Assembly: GCF_016863175.1 (NCBI RefSeq)
Contig: NZ_BOOJ01000030.1
Location: 1-64,000, forward strand
DNA: 64,000 nucleotides
Reading direction: 5' to 3'
Source: Paraplanobispora siamensis
GTDB taxonomy: Bacteria; Actinomycetota; Actinomycetes; Streptosporangiales; Streptosporangiaceae
Part shown: positions 43,469 through 52,304 of the stretch, piece by piece
Position numbering within the stretch: the first letter of the stretch is position 1
Layout of the letters: each line of letters begins with the position of its first letter
The notes under the pieces: model-generated
The model's input: only the letters and a program-made list of their open reading frames with translations
The model's database searches: none
Told to the model about the DNA's origin: nothing
Made by a program: the position numbers and the translations under genes

Positions 43469-44251
43469 TCAGCTGCGCAGGCCGGTCTCGCGCAGGAAGG
43501 TCAGCACGGCCGTGACGCGCCGGTGGACCAGGGGCTCGGCGGTGAGGCCGAGCTTGGCGAAGATGGCGTTGACGTGTTTCTCCACGGACGACTCCGACAG
43601 GGCCAGCTCGGCGGCGATGCCCGCGTTGCCGCGGCCCTGGGCCATCTCCCGCAGGACGTCGAGCTCGCGGGCGGTGAGCAGGGTCAGGGGTGACTCGCGC
43701 AGCCTGACGCGGCGGGCGACGAGCGCCTCGACCACCTGGGGGTCGATGACCGATCCGCCGCGGGTCACCTCGCGCAGCGCCTCCAGCAGCCGGTTGAGGT
43801 CGCCGATGCGGTCCTTGAGCAGGTAGGCCAGCCCGGCGGTGCCGTCGCGGAACAGCTCGAAGGCGTAGGACTCGTCGACGTACTGCGACAGGATGACCAC
43901 GCCGATCTCCGGATGGCCCGCCTTGATGGCGTGGGCGGCGTCGATGCCCTCCATCGCCCGGCCGTTCCGGTCGGCCCCGGCGGGCGCGTGGGCGGCCCCG
44001 CCGGCCGGGCCGCCGTTCGGGACGGCGGCCGGGTCGTGGGCGGGCAGGCCCGCCGGGACCCCGCCGACCGGCATGCGGATGTCGGTCAGCACGGCCTCGG
44101 GGCGCATCCGCCGTACCGCGTCGAGCAGCTCGGGGGCGGAGCCGACCGCGGCCTGGACGACGACCTCGCCGGAGTCCTCCAGCAGGCGCCGCGCGCCCTC
44201 CCGGACGAGATAGTTGTCCTCGGCCATGACGATCCGCAGCGGTTCAGGCAT
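43469..44251 (-). CDS. NarL/FixJ-type response regulator with receiver insertion
   Basis: 260 residues. The receiver has the acidic pair EDN near residue 11, the phosphoacceptor Asp in VLTDIRMP (about 57) and the conserved Lys in YLLKDRIGD. The C-terminal LuxR-type HTH is LTARELDVLREMAQGRGNAGIAA followed by SESSVEKHVNAIF. Directly after TDIRMP there is an insertion of about 38 Pro/Gly/Ala-rich residues (61-98) absent from normal receivers, lying next to the phosphorylation site. It overlaps the kinase gene by 8 nt and is its cognate regulator. It probably controls its own operon and the divergent DUF6220-multicopper oxidase unit. Confidence 0.88.
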   Translation of the reverse strand: MPEPLRIVMAEDNYLVREGARRLLEDSGEVVVQAAVGSAPELLDAVRRMRPEAVLTDIRMPVGGVPAGLPAHDPAAVPNGGPAGGAAHAPAGADRNGRAMEGIDAAHAIKAGHPEIGVVILSQYVDESYAFELFRDGTAGLAYLLKDRIGDLNRLLEALREVTRGGSVIDPQVVEALVARRVRLRESPLTLLTARELDVLREMAQGRGNAGIAAELALSESSVEKHVNAIFAKLGLTAEPLVHRRVTAVLTFLRETGLRS

Positions 44252-46322
44252 CCTCGTCCTCCAGTCGGGGCAGGGGAATCTCCATGCACAGTTCGGTGCC
44301 CCTGCCCTCGGCGCTGTGCACCCGCAGGGTCCCGCCGGCGATGTCCAGCCGGTCGGCGAGCCCGGTCAGGCCCAGCCCGCGGGAGGCCGCCGGGTCGAAC
44401 CCCCGGCCGTCGTCCCGCACCGCCAGCACCAGCCGGTGGTCGAACCGGCGGAGCGAGACCTCCACCCGGCTCGCCTCCGCGTGCTTGACCGTGTTGGACA
44501 GGGCCTCGGCCAGCGCGTACCAGGCGGTGGCCTCGATGTGGGAGGGGAAGCGCGCGCCGCGCAGCGCCGGATCGGCCCTGACCTCCATCAGCACGGGCAG
44601 GCGGGCGGCCTGGGCCTCGACCGCCTCCAGCAGCCCCTGGTCGCTGAGGACCGGAGGGTGGATCGTGTACGCGAACTCGCGCAGGTCGTTCAGGAGCGTG
44701 CCCAGGTCCCGGTGGAGGTCGGCCAGGTCCTGCTCGGCCCGCGCGTCGCCGCGCCGCAGCCGCTGCCGTACCAGTCCCAGTTTGGCGGTCAGGGCCACCA
44801 CCTCCTGCTGCACGCCGTCGTGCAGGTCGCGCTGGATGCGGCGGCGTTCGGCGTCCTGGCCCTGGGAGACCCGCTCACGGGAGGCGGCCAGCTCGGCCGC
44901 CTGCCGCCGGATCAGCCGCAGCTGCGCGGACAGCTCGGCGGTGAGGTGGATGGTGCGCAGGGCGGAGGCCGCCTGACCGGCGAGATAGCCCAGCAGGCGG
45001 CGGTCCTCCTCCAGCAGCGGGCCGTCCCTCCGGGGGCCGCACTCGATGCCGCCCAGCACCGTCTCGCCGTAGGTGATGGGGACCACCAGCACCGGGTCCG
45101 CCCGTTCACCGGCGCCGGGCTCCTGCGCGTCCCCGGCCTGGGCGACGTCCGGGTCGAGCCGTACCCGGGCCCAGGTCAGGTTCAGCCCCCGGCGCACGGT
45201 CTCGGCCAGTTCCCGCAGCAGCCCGGCCGGGCCCGGCGCCCTCTCCAGCGCCGTGCCGAACCGGCTGAGCAGCCGGTAGCCGTCGAGCCTGGCGCCGAAG
45301 ACCCACCGGTCGGCGAGCCGTTCCAGCCGCCCGCGCACCGGCTGGAGCAGGAGGATCACGCCGATCGCCAGCAGCACGGCGGTGGCGGCCGGCAGGTACC
45401 GGGCGGCCAGGGTGCCCAGGCCGGCGGCGACGCCGACGCAGACCAGGGTGATCAGCGACCACAGCAGGCGGTAGACGAGCGTGCGCCGCGCGGGGCGGTC
45501 GATGCCGAAGACCCCCTCGTGGAACAGCGCCACGAGCATCACGCCGAGCATGATGATCATCGTCATCGGCCAGCTGACGGCGTCGACCACCGCGTGCGCG
45601 AGCGAGTCCTCCCCGGCGAGCCAGACGACGAGGAGCTCCGGGATCCAGAAGACGGCCGCGGCGGCGCTGCCGAACAGCAGCCATCTGATCTTGCGGCGCT
45701 GGTCGAACGGCGCCCTCCGGTAGCGCGCGCCCAGCAGCAGGAAGCTGATCATGATCCACAGAGGGAAGCCCTGGTACAGCACGACGGTGACGGGCCCCAG
45801 GGCGGCCAGCGCCTCGACGAAGAGGGGACTGCGGAAGACCGGATACGTGCCGGGGTACATCCCCAGCGCCAGGGTGCGGGCGGACAGCGCGTTGAGCAAC
45901 GGGACCAGCACGACCAGGGCCGTCATGGTCAACATGACGAACCGTTCGAACGGGCGCTCCGCGCGGCCCACCGGGAAGAGCCCGATGAACCCGATCCCGG
46001 CCAGCACGCTGACCAGGCCCGCCCACTGCCGGACCAGCGCCACGGCCCACGCGGCCGGCCAGTCGGCGATGAGGACCAGCACCAGGTCGCCCAGGAACAC
46101 CTCGATGGCGAACGCGGCCCCGCTGACGAGCAGCCACCGCACCACCAGGTTGTCGGGCCGGCGCAGGAAGGCCACCAGGCCCACGGCGTACATGGGCAAC
46201 GGCCCCACCAGGATCCAGCCGGCCAGGGACGGGTGGCCCCGGCCCGTGGCCAGGGCGAGTGCGACGGCCAGCACGATCGCGCACCCGCCGACTGCCGCGA
46301 GCACCGTGCAGAGAGCGCGCAT
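44244..46322 (-). CDS. Membrane sensor histidine kinase, HisKA_3 (NarX/DesK) type
   Basis: 692 residues. About ten hydrophobic helices occupy residues 1-345 and a GAF-like region 355-460 follows. HisKA_3 carries the phospho-His in ERRRIQRDLHDGVQQE, and HATPase_c has ALAEALSNTVKHAEAS, DDGRGFDPA and GLGLTGLADRL. It autophosphorylates in response to a membrane or extracellular cue and passes the phosphate to the response regulator encoded immediately downstream. Its start faces the DUF6220-multicopper oxidase operon, suggesting copper, redox or envelope sensing as one possibility; the input signal cannot be inferred from sequence. Confidence 0.88.
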   Translation of the reverse strand: MRALCTVLAAVGGCAIVLAVALALATGRGHPSLAGWILVGPLPMYAVGLVAFLRRPDNLVVRWLLVSGAAFAIEVFLGDLVLVLIADWPAAWAVALVRQWAGLVSVLAGIGFIGLFPVGRAERPFERFVMLTMTALVVLVPLLNALSARTLALGMYPGTYPVFRSPLFVEALAALGPVTVVLYQGFPLWIMISFLLLGARYRRAPFDQRRKIRWLLFGSAAAAVFWIPELLVVWLAGEDSLAHAVVDAVSWPMTMIIMLGVMLVALFHEGVFGIDRPARRTLVYRLLWSLITLVCVGVAAGLGTLAARYLPAATAVLLAIGVILLLQPVRGRLERLADRWVFGARLDGYRLLSRFGTALERAPGPAGLLRELAETVRRGLNLTWARVRLDPDVAQAGDAQEPGAGERADPVLVVPITYGETVLGGIECGPRRDGPLLEEDRRLLGYLAGQAASALRTIHLTAELSAQLRLIRRQAAELAASRERVSQGQDAERRRIQRDLHDGVQQEVVALTAKLGLVRQRLRRGDARAEQDLADLHRDLGTLLNDLREFAYTIHPPVLSDQGLLEAVEAQAARLPVLMEVRADPALRGARFPSHIEATAWYALAEALSNTVKHAEASRVEVSLRRFDHRLVLAVRDDGRGFDPAASRGLGLTGLADRLDIAGGTLRVHSAEGRGTELCMEIPLPRLEDEDA

Positions 46323-46417
46323 GCGCCCATTGTGCGCGCGGCGGTCCGGTCCTGCCAGGAGGCCCGCCTGGGGTCCGCCTGGAGGAAAACCCCACCCCGC
46401 TCGGAGGGCTCACCAGG

Positions 46418-46446
46418 TTAAACACCCGCCTCCCGCTTCCTAGCGT
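46418..46446 (+). promoter_or_regulatory. Candidate promoter of DUF6220-multicopper oxidase operon
   Basis: TTAAAC (46418-46423), a 17-nt spacer and TAGCGT (46441-46446) resemble a -35/-10 pair with the actinomycete TANNNT -10. It lies 33 nt before ATG 46479. A start at ATG 46452 would make the transcript nearly leaderless. Confidence 0.45.
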
Positions 46447-46478
46447 CGGTCATGGAAAGCGAGAAACCGGAGGCACTC

Positions 46479-47138
46479 ATGACCGGCACCTCAACGGCAC
46501 GGCCGGCCCGGCCCTCGTTCGCGCGCCAGGCGTACGTCGTCCTGTGCGTGCTCCTGCTGGGCGCGGTCGTGATCCAGTTCTATTTCGCCGCGTTCGGCGT
46601 CTTCACCACGCCGGAGAACGACTCGCAGTTCATCATGCACCGCATCAACGGCTCGGGCGCCATCCCGCTCCTGGTCATCCTGGCGACGATCACGGCCGCG
46701 ATCGCGAAGGCCCCCGGCCGCCTGATCGGGTTCACCCTCCTGCCCCTGGGCCTCATCGTCCTGCAGATCGTCTGGTTCCTGCTGGCGGCCGTCACCGGGT
46801 CGTCCGAGGAGCAGACGAACGTCGTCGGCCAGGCCATCCTCGGCCTGCACGCGGTCAACGGGCTCGTGATCCTGTGGGTCTGCATCCTGCTGGTACGGCG
46901 GGCGCGGGCGCTCGCGGAGACGGGCCTCGCCCCGGCGCCCGCCGAGGTCTCCGGGGCCTCCGGGGCCCCCGTGGAGCCGTCCCCGGACGGAGCTGAAGCG
47001 TCCTCGGACGGGTCTGAGACGTCCCCGGACAGGGCTGGAGCGTTCCCGGACGGGTCTGAGGCGTCCCGGGTCGTCCCGCTCCCGGAGCGCGTCCAGGCCG
47101 CCGCGGACCCTCCGCAGACCTCCCCGGACCAGCGATGA
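46479..47138 (+). CDS. DUF6220-type four-helix membrane protein
   Basis: 219 residues. Four hydrophobic helices begin QAYVVLCVLLLGAVVIQFYF, with HRINGSGAIPLLVILATI and GLHAVNGLVILWVCILLV giving the conserved histidines seen in DUF6220 proteins (small haem- or quinone-like membrane bundles of unknown role). The C-terminal 70 residues are hydrophilic with loose repeats of SPDGAEAS and SPDRAGAF. ATG 46479 has GGAGG at 5 nt. Its stop overlaps the ATG of the multicopper oxidase (ATGA), so the two proteins are made together and may form an electron-transfer pair; that last point is inference. Confidence 0.75.
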   Translation: MTGTSTARPARPSFARQAYVVLCVLLLGAVVIQFYFAAFGVFTTPENDSQFIMHRINGSGAIPLLVILATITAAIAKAPGRLIGFTLLPLGLIVLQIVWFLLAAVTGSSEEQTNVVGQAILGLHAVNGLVILWVCILLVRRARALAETGLAPAPAEVSGASGAPVEPSPDGAEASSDGSETSPDRAGAFPDGSEASRVVPLPERVQAAADPPQTSPDQR

Positions 47139-49288
47139 TCCGCACCCTTCTCGCCCTGGACCTGGCCCTGACCGTCCTGGTCGCCGGGCTCTGGCTGGGC
47201 GCGGGCATCACCGTGGCCGTCCGGCGGGAGGGGGCCGGACGGCGCGGTGTGCTCGTCGGGGCGGCCCTGACCGGCCTCGCCGTCCTCGCGACGGCGGGGC
47301 GGGTCGCGGTCGTGGCGGCCCTGGCCGCCGAGGGCTGGTGGTTCGCGCAGGAGAAGGCGGTGCTGGCGCTGCCGCTGGTGGTCCTCCCGGCCCTGGTGGC
47401 GGTGCCGCTCACCGTTCCCTTCCTGGTCGCGGCGGTGCGGGGGCACGCCGCACGACCGGCGGGAACGGCGGTACGGGAACACGCGACGGTGACGGCGCGG
47501 CACGTCCCGCCGTCACCGTCGCCGGCCGTGCGGACCGCCCTGCTCACCACCGGGTACGGCGCGGCGGCGGGCATCGTCGTCGCCCTGGTCGTGGGCTACC
47601 CGGCGACCCCGGTCTCCGGGATCGTCCTGGTGACCCTCGTGGCGGCGGCCTCGGGGATCACCCGGCTGACGGTCGGCGGGCACGGCCGGCCCGTCGCGGT
47701 GGGGGCGCTCGGGCTGGTCTGCGTGCTCGCGGTGGCGATCCCCGCGGGTGCCGCCTGGTTGCGCACCTCCGACCTCGAAAGCGGCCACGCGCACGGTGCC
47801 CACGGGGAGGGTGCCCACGGGGACGGCGCCCACGGGGACGGCGCGCAGCCGGGCGGTGTCCACCCGGACGGCGGCACGCACCCGGACGGCGTGTCCGTGG
47901 CCGGGCTGCGCACGCCCTCCGACGCCGCGGGGCCGGTCCGGCGCTTCACCCTCACCGCCCGCCAGGAGCGGGTCACGCTCCCCTCCGGACGGACCCTGGA
48001 CGCCTGGACCTTCGGCTCCCTGCCCGGCCCGGCCCTGACCGCCGCGGAGGGCGACCTGGTGGAGGTCCGGCTGCGCAACACCGACGTCGCCGACGGGGTG
48101 AGCCTGCACTGGCACGGATACGACGTGCCCAACGGCGAGGACGGGGTGGCCGGCGTGACGCAGGACGCCGTCATGCCCGGCGGCGCCTTCACCTACCGCT
48201 TCCGTGCCGACGTCCCGGGGACCTACTGGTACCACAGCCACCAGAACCCGGCCGAGGCCGTACCGCGGGGACTGTTCGGCACGCTCGTCGTCCTCCCCCG
48301 CCCGCCCGCGGCGGACGCGGCGGACGGCGCCGCCGGTCTCGACCTCACCCTGCCCGTGCACACCTTCGCCGGCGCCACGACGCTCGGCGCCACCGACCTG
48401 GCCGGCACGCGCGAGACCCCCGCGGGGACCCCGGTCCGCCTCCGGCTGGTGAACACCGACTCGGTCCCGCACCGGTTGTCACTGGACGGCACCCCGTTCC
48501 GGGTGGTGGCGATCGACGGCCGCGACCTGGCCGGGCCGTCCGAGGTGTCCGGCGTGGTGCTCAGGGTGCCCGCCGGGTCCCGCTACGACCTCGCCTTCGC
48601 GATGCCCGGCCGGCCGGTGCGGCTCTCCGTCGCGGGAGCCCCGCGGACGGGCCTGACCCTGCTGCCGCCCGGCATGGCCCCGCCCGCCTCACCGGGCACC
48701 GCCGCCCCCGCACCCGGTACGGCCCCGCCCGCCTCATCCGGTGTCGCGTCCGGCGACGCCCCGGTGTTCGATCCGCTCGCCTACGGCACCCCCGCCCCGC
48801 CGCCGGAGGAGTTCGGCCCGCTCGACTACGGCGCGCCCGTTCCGGCCGGGGCGTTCGACCGCGACTACACGATGGTGCTCGACCGCCAGTTCAGGTTCGT
48901 CGGCGGCGTGCCGCAGTACGCCCACACCGTCGACGGCGAGGTCTTCCCGCACGTGCCGCCGCTGCGGGTGCGCGAGGGCGAGCTGGTCCGCCTCACCGTG
49001 GTCAACCGGGGGGCCGACACCCACCCCATGCATCCGCACGGCCACCACGTGCTCGTCCTGTCCCGTGACGGGAAGCCGCCGGAGGGCGGCCCGCTGTGGC
49101 TGGACACCTTCGACGTACAGCCCGGCGAGGTGTGGCAGGTCGCGCTGCGCGCCGACAACCCCGGCCTCTGGCTCGCCCACTGCCACGACCTCGCCCACGC
49201 CGTGGCGGGCATGGTGCTGCACTTCGCCTACGACGGCGTCGGCACGTCATTCGGCGTCGGCGGCACGGCCGGCAACCGCCCCGAATGA
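47135..49288 (+). CDS. Membrane-anchored multicopper oxidase
   Basis: 717 residues. Six hydrophobic helices (residues about 1-210) are followed by a His/Gly/Asp-rich linker (217-252: GHAHGAHGEGAHGDGAHGDG) and an extracytoplasmic three-domain multicopper oxidase. The copper motifs are LHWHGYDVP, YWYHSHQNP, HPMHPHGHH and HCHDLAHAVAGM, covering type 1, 2 and 3 centres; the axial T1 ligand is Met. It couples one-electron oxidation of a substrate (metal ion, phenol or quinol) to four-electron reduction of oxygen. The membrane domain fused to the oxidase is unusual and could deliver electrons from the membrane or merely anchor it. Its 3' end overlaps the convergent glycosyltransferase gene by 42 nt. 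Confidence 0.87.
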   Translation: MIRTLLALDLALTVLVAGLWLGAGITVAVRREGAGRRGVLVGAALTGLAVLATAGRVAVVAALAAEGWWFAQEKAVLALPLVVLPALVAVPLTVPFLVAAVRGHAARPAGTAVREHATVTARHVPPSPSPAVRTALLTTGYGAAAGIVVALVVGYPATPVSGIVLVTLVAAASGITRLTVGGHGRPVAVGALGLVCVLAVAIPAGAAWLRTSDLESGHAHGAHGEGAHGDGAHGDGAQPGGVHPDGGTHPDGVSVAGLRTPSDAAGPVRRFTLTARQERVTLPSGRTLDAWTFGSLPGPALTAAEGDLVEVRLRNTDVADGVSLHWHGYDVPNGEDGVAGVTQDAVMPGGAFTYRFRADVPGTYWYHSHQNPAEAVPRGLFGTLVVLPRPPAADAADGAAGLDLTLPVHTFAGATTLGATDLAGTRETPAGTPVRLRLVNTDSVPHRLSLDGTPFRVVAIDGRDLAGPSEVSGVVLRVPAGSRYDLAFAMPGRPVRLSVAGAPRTGLTLLPPGMAPPASPGTAAPAPGTAPPASSGVASGDAPVFDPLAYGTPAPPPEEFGPLDYGAPVPAGAFDRDYTMVLDRQFRFVGGVPQYAHTVDGEVFPHVPPLRVREGELVRLTVVNRGADTHPMHPHGHHVLVLSRDGKPPEGGPLWLDTFDVQPGEVWQVALRADNPGLWLAHCHDLAHAVAGMVLHFAYDGVGTSFGVGGTAGNRPE

Positions 49289-51037
49289 CGGCCAGCCGTC
49301 GCGCATGTGGTGCACGTAGAAGTTCACCACCTGCTCCCTGACCGGGGCGCTCAGGTACAGGGCCACCCGGGGGTCGTCGGCCGACTCGGTGAAGGAGAAC
49401 GCCCCGTCGGCCTTGATCTTCCACAGAGGCACCTTCAGCCGGTGCGACAGGACGTAGGACAGCCAGTAGTCGTCGACCAGCGCGAACTCGTAGCGCTCCA
49501 GGTCGAACTCCAGGGCCCTGCGCAGGACGTGCCGGGGCAGCAGGCAGTTGTCGGCGTGCATGTAGTGCACCGGGCGGTCGTCGTCGTGCTCGTCGTAGAA
49601 GTCGATGCCGTCCATCGACTCCCAGGCCGACTCGGGGTTCTCCTCGTCCAGGACCTGCGGGCGGAACACGTTCCCCCGGGCGCACACGACGGCGTCGGGG
49701 CCGTACCTGTGGTAGGCCTCCAGGAACCGCGAGACGTATCCCCGCTCGGGCAGGACGTCGTCGTCGCAGACGAGCAGCAGGCCGCTGCGCATCAGGCTAA
49801 CCGCCGCCAGCCTGACGATGCAGTAGTAGTTCTCACTCGAATGGACGACCTTGACGTCCAGGGCGCCGCCGAGCCCGTCGCACGCGGCCTGCACCTCGGG
49901 GGCGGCCGAGGCGTCGTTGTTCCAGACGATGACCTCGAACCTGGCCGCGCAGTCCTGCGCGGCCAGGCGCGACAGAAGTTCCGGCAGGCCGCCGGCCCGC
50001 CGGTAGGAGCAGATCAGGACGGTCAGGTCGAAGTCCCGGAACTCCGTGCGCGCGGCGCGCGGCACGGGCAGGCTCCGGTAGATCGCGGTGTTCTGCATCG
50101 CCGTCAGGAACTCCGGGATGCCGGCCGGACCCGGCCGGCAGCGCAGATGGCACACGGCGGAGGCGATGGCGTCGAGGTCCTGGAGCTTGGCGGCGGCCTC
50201 GCCGAGGTCGCCGTAGTAGAGCGGGTAGCCCTCGCCGAGATACTCGCGGACCCCGCCCACCGGGTTGACCAGCACCGGCGTCCCGCGTGCCATGCACTCG
50301 ACGATCGTGGTGTTCGCCCCGGCGTCGGCCAGGGACAGGAAGACCACGCTCTCGGCGAGCAGGCGGTCGTACTCGTCGTCGGGGACCCGGTCGAGCACCC
50401 GCACCGGCTGGTCCCCCCGCCCGGCCAGCTCCGCGGGATCGACGTCCGGGCAGCGCAGCAGCGTCTTGTCGTACCCGGGCGCGGACAGCTCCCAGAAGTC
50501 GGGGAAGTTCCGCAGGTACTCCCCGACGAACAGCAGGCTCCGGGGAACGCCCTCCTCGAACCTCCGGAAGGAGAACTCCCGCGGCGCCGCGGCGACCGGA
50601 TAGCGCAGCACCGAGACCGGGACCCCCACGCCCGCCTCCCGCAGGTAGTCCCGCTGGTACTCCGACAGCGTCCACAGGCCCAGGCACCGGCGCACGCTCG
50701 CCTTCCAGGTGTCCATCCGCAGCAGCCGTTCGAGGTCGGGGAAGGCCCGGTGGTGGCGGGGGGCCTCGTGGACGAACCCGACCCACGGCTCACGGATCAC
50801 CTCGCCGGAGGCCATCGTCTCCTCCACCGCGGTGAGGATCCGCACCCCGCCGGGCACGCACAGGTCGCGGCCGATCGCGCCGACCACGTCCTTCCAGCCG
50901 CCGCGGTGGTGCTCCCAGCTCACCGGACGCTCCAGGCGGAGCTTGGGCCGGTGCCGCAGGTACGACGTGAGCTGCCCGGCCGCCCCCGTCTCCGTCTCCG
51001 TCCCCGCCTCCGGGTACGGCGTGAGCCGCTCGGTCAT
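49247..51037 (-). CDS. Two-domain glycosyltransferase (GT4-like + GT2-like)
   Basis: 596 residues. The N-terminal half (about 60-330) is GT-B, group 1-like, with ANTTIVECMARGTPVLVNPV and the nucleotide-sugar-binding Glu. The C-terminal half (about 345-596) is GT-A, family 2-like: LTVLICSYRRAGGLPELLSR, VIVWNNDAS and the metal-binding LVCDDDVLPERGYVSRFLEAY. No membrane helix or signal is present, so it acts in the cytoplasm. Two active sites suggest successive transfer of two sugars or one specialised transfer by each domain. ATG 51037 overlaps the DegT stop by 4 nt, making it the last gene of a four-gene sugar-modification operon. Confidence 0.84.
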   Translation of the reverse strand: MTERLTPYPEAGTETETGAAGQLTSYLRHRPKLRLERPVSWEHHRGGWKDVVGAIGRDLCVPGGVRILTAVEETMASGEVIREPWVGFVHEAPRHHRAFPDLERLLRMDTWKASVRRCLGLWTLSEYQRDYLREAGVGVPVSVLRYPVAAAPREFSFRRFEEGVPRSLLFVGEYLRNFPDFWELSAPGYDKTLLRCPDVDPAELAGRGDQPVRVLDRVPDDEYDRLLAESVVFLSLADAGANTTIVECMARGTPVLVNPVGGVREYLGEGYPLYYGDLGEAAAKLQDLDAIASAVCHLRCRPGPAGIPEFLTAMQNTAIYRSLPVPRAARTEFRDFDLTVLICSYRRAGGLPELLSRLAAQDCAARFEVIVWNNDASAAPEVQAACDGLGGALDVKVVHSSENYYCIVRLAAVSLMRSGLLLVCDDDVLPERGYVSRFLEAYHRYGPDAVVCARGNVFRPQVLDEENPESAWESMDGIDFYDEHDDDRPVHYMHADNCLLPRHVLRRALEFDLERYEFALVDDYWLSYVLSHRLKVPLWKIKADGAFSFTESADDPRVALYLSAPVREQVVNFYVHHMRDGWPSFGAVAGRAADAE

Positions 51038-52263
51038 CTGCGTCCCCCGATCAGCGGCCGGTCGTCCGGGAGCAGGGCGGCCTCGCGGATCCGCCGGGCG
51101 ATCTCGCGCACCTGGTCTCGGCGGAGCCCGGCGTAGGACGGCAGGTAGAACCCGTGGTCCGCCAGGCGGGACGAGACCGGGAACTCCTCGTCGGAACCCG
51201 CCCGGCCCATGAACGGCTGACGGTGGACGGCCTCGAAGAACCGGCGCGTCCCGACGCCCCCGGCGCGCAGCTCGGCCTGCAGGCGGTGCCGCGACACCGG
51301 GAACCCCTCCTCCACCTCGATCCCGAAGACCCAGTACGCGTGCTGCGTGCCCGGCCGTACGACGGGGAGACCGAGACCCGGCACGCCGGCCAGCTCCCGG
51401 CGGTACCACCCGCCGATCTCGGTCTTCGCGCGCACCGCCCGGTCGAGGTGGGCCAGCTGCGCGAGCCCCAGGCCCGCCTGCAGGCCCGACATCCGGTAGT
51501 TGTAGCCCATCTCGCGGTGGACGAAGCGGTCCTCCTCACCGGCGCCGAAGCACATGTCGCGCTTCCACCGGGCGCGCTCGCACAGGTCGCCCTCGTCGGT
51601 GACGAGCATTCCCCCCTCCCCGGTCGTGATGGTCTTGTTGGCGTAGAAGCTGAAGCAGCCGACGCGGCCCAGCGTGCCCGCCCGGCGCCCGCCGTACGTC
51701 GCCCCGAGGGCCTCGGCGGCGTCCTCGATCAGAGACAGCCCGAAGCAGTCGCAGAGCGCCTTGATCCGGTCCATGTCGGCCGGTTGGCCGTAGGTGTGGG
51801 TGACGATGACGGCCCGGGTGCGCTCGGTGATCCTCTCCTCCAGGCGGCCCGGATCCAGGTTCCACGTCTCGTCGACGTCGGCCGGGACGGGGACGGCGCC
51901 CGTCTGCATGACCGCGAACACCGGCGCGGCCATGCACAGGCCGGGCACGATGACCTCGTCCCCGGCCCTGATCCGCAGCGCGTTCAGCGCGAGGTGCAGC
52001 GCCGTGGTGCCGCTGCTGGCCGCCACCGCGTGGCGCGCGCCGACGGCCGCGGCGAACCCCTCCTCGAAGTCGCGCACCACGGGAGCGCGGGAGGACAACC
52101 ACCCCCGCCTGACCAGATCGGCGACCCTGTCGGCCTCGTCCCCCCACATGTGGGGACGGGCCACCGGGATCTCCGGCTCGTCCTCCGGCGAGCACGGCTC
52201 CCGCGTTTCCTCCTCCCACCGCTGCGGCTCGGGCGGATACGGCCTCCACATGTCGCTTCGCAT
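51034..52263 (-). CDS. DegT/DnrJ/EryC1-family sugar aminotransferase
   Basis: 409 residues. The PLP-binding Lys is in FSFYANKTITTGEGGMLVT; AASSGTTALHLALNAL, VIVPGLCMAA and LIEDAAEALGATYGG are family motifs. Such enzymes transfer an amino group to a keto-nucleotide sugar, as in perosamine, bacillosamine or antibiotic amino sugars. A charged N-terminal extension of about 40 residues (RRPYPPEP-like, Glu-rich) precedes the usual domain. ATG 52263 has a GGGGG site at 7 nt. It is 41 nt after the dehydratase/epimerase gene, which may make its keto-sugar substrate, and overlaps the glycosyltransferase start. Confidence 0.87.
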   Translation of the reverse strand: MRSDMWRPYPPEPQRWEEETREPCSPEDEPEIPVARPHMWGDEADRVADLVRRGWLSSRAPVVRDFEEGFAAAVGARHAVAASSGTTALHLALNALRIRAGDEVIVPGLCMAAPVFAVMQTGAVPVPADVDETWNLDPGRLEERITERTRAVIVTHTYGQPADMDRIKALCDCFGLSLIEDAAEALGATYGGRRAGTLGRVGCFSFYANKTITTGEGGMLVTDEGDLCERARWKRDMCFGAGEEDRFVHREMGYNYRMSGLQAGLGLAQLAHLDRAVRAKTEIGGWYRRELAGVPGLGLPVVRPGTQHAYWVFGIEVEEGFPVSRHRLQAELRAGGVGTRRFFEAVHRQPFMGRAGSDEEFPVSSRLADHGFYLPSYAGLRRDQVREIARRIREAALLPDDRPLIGGRR

Positions 52264-52304
52264 GTCACTGCCCCCGTGTGTCCCCGTGACCGCCGCCGGG
52301 CGGC

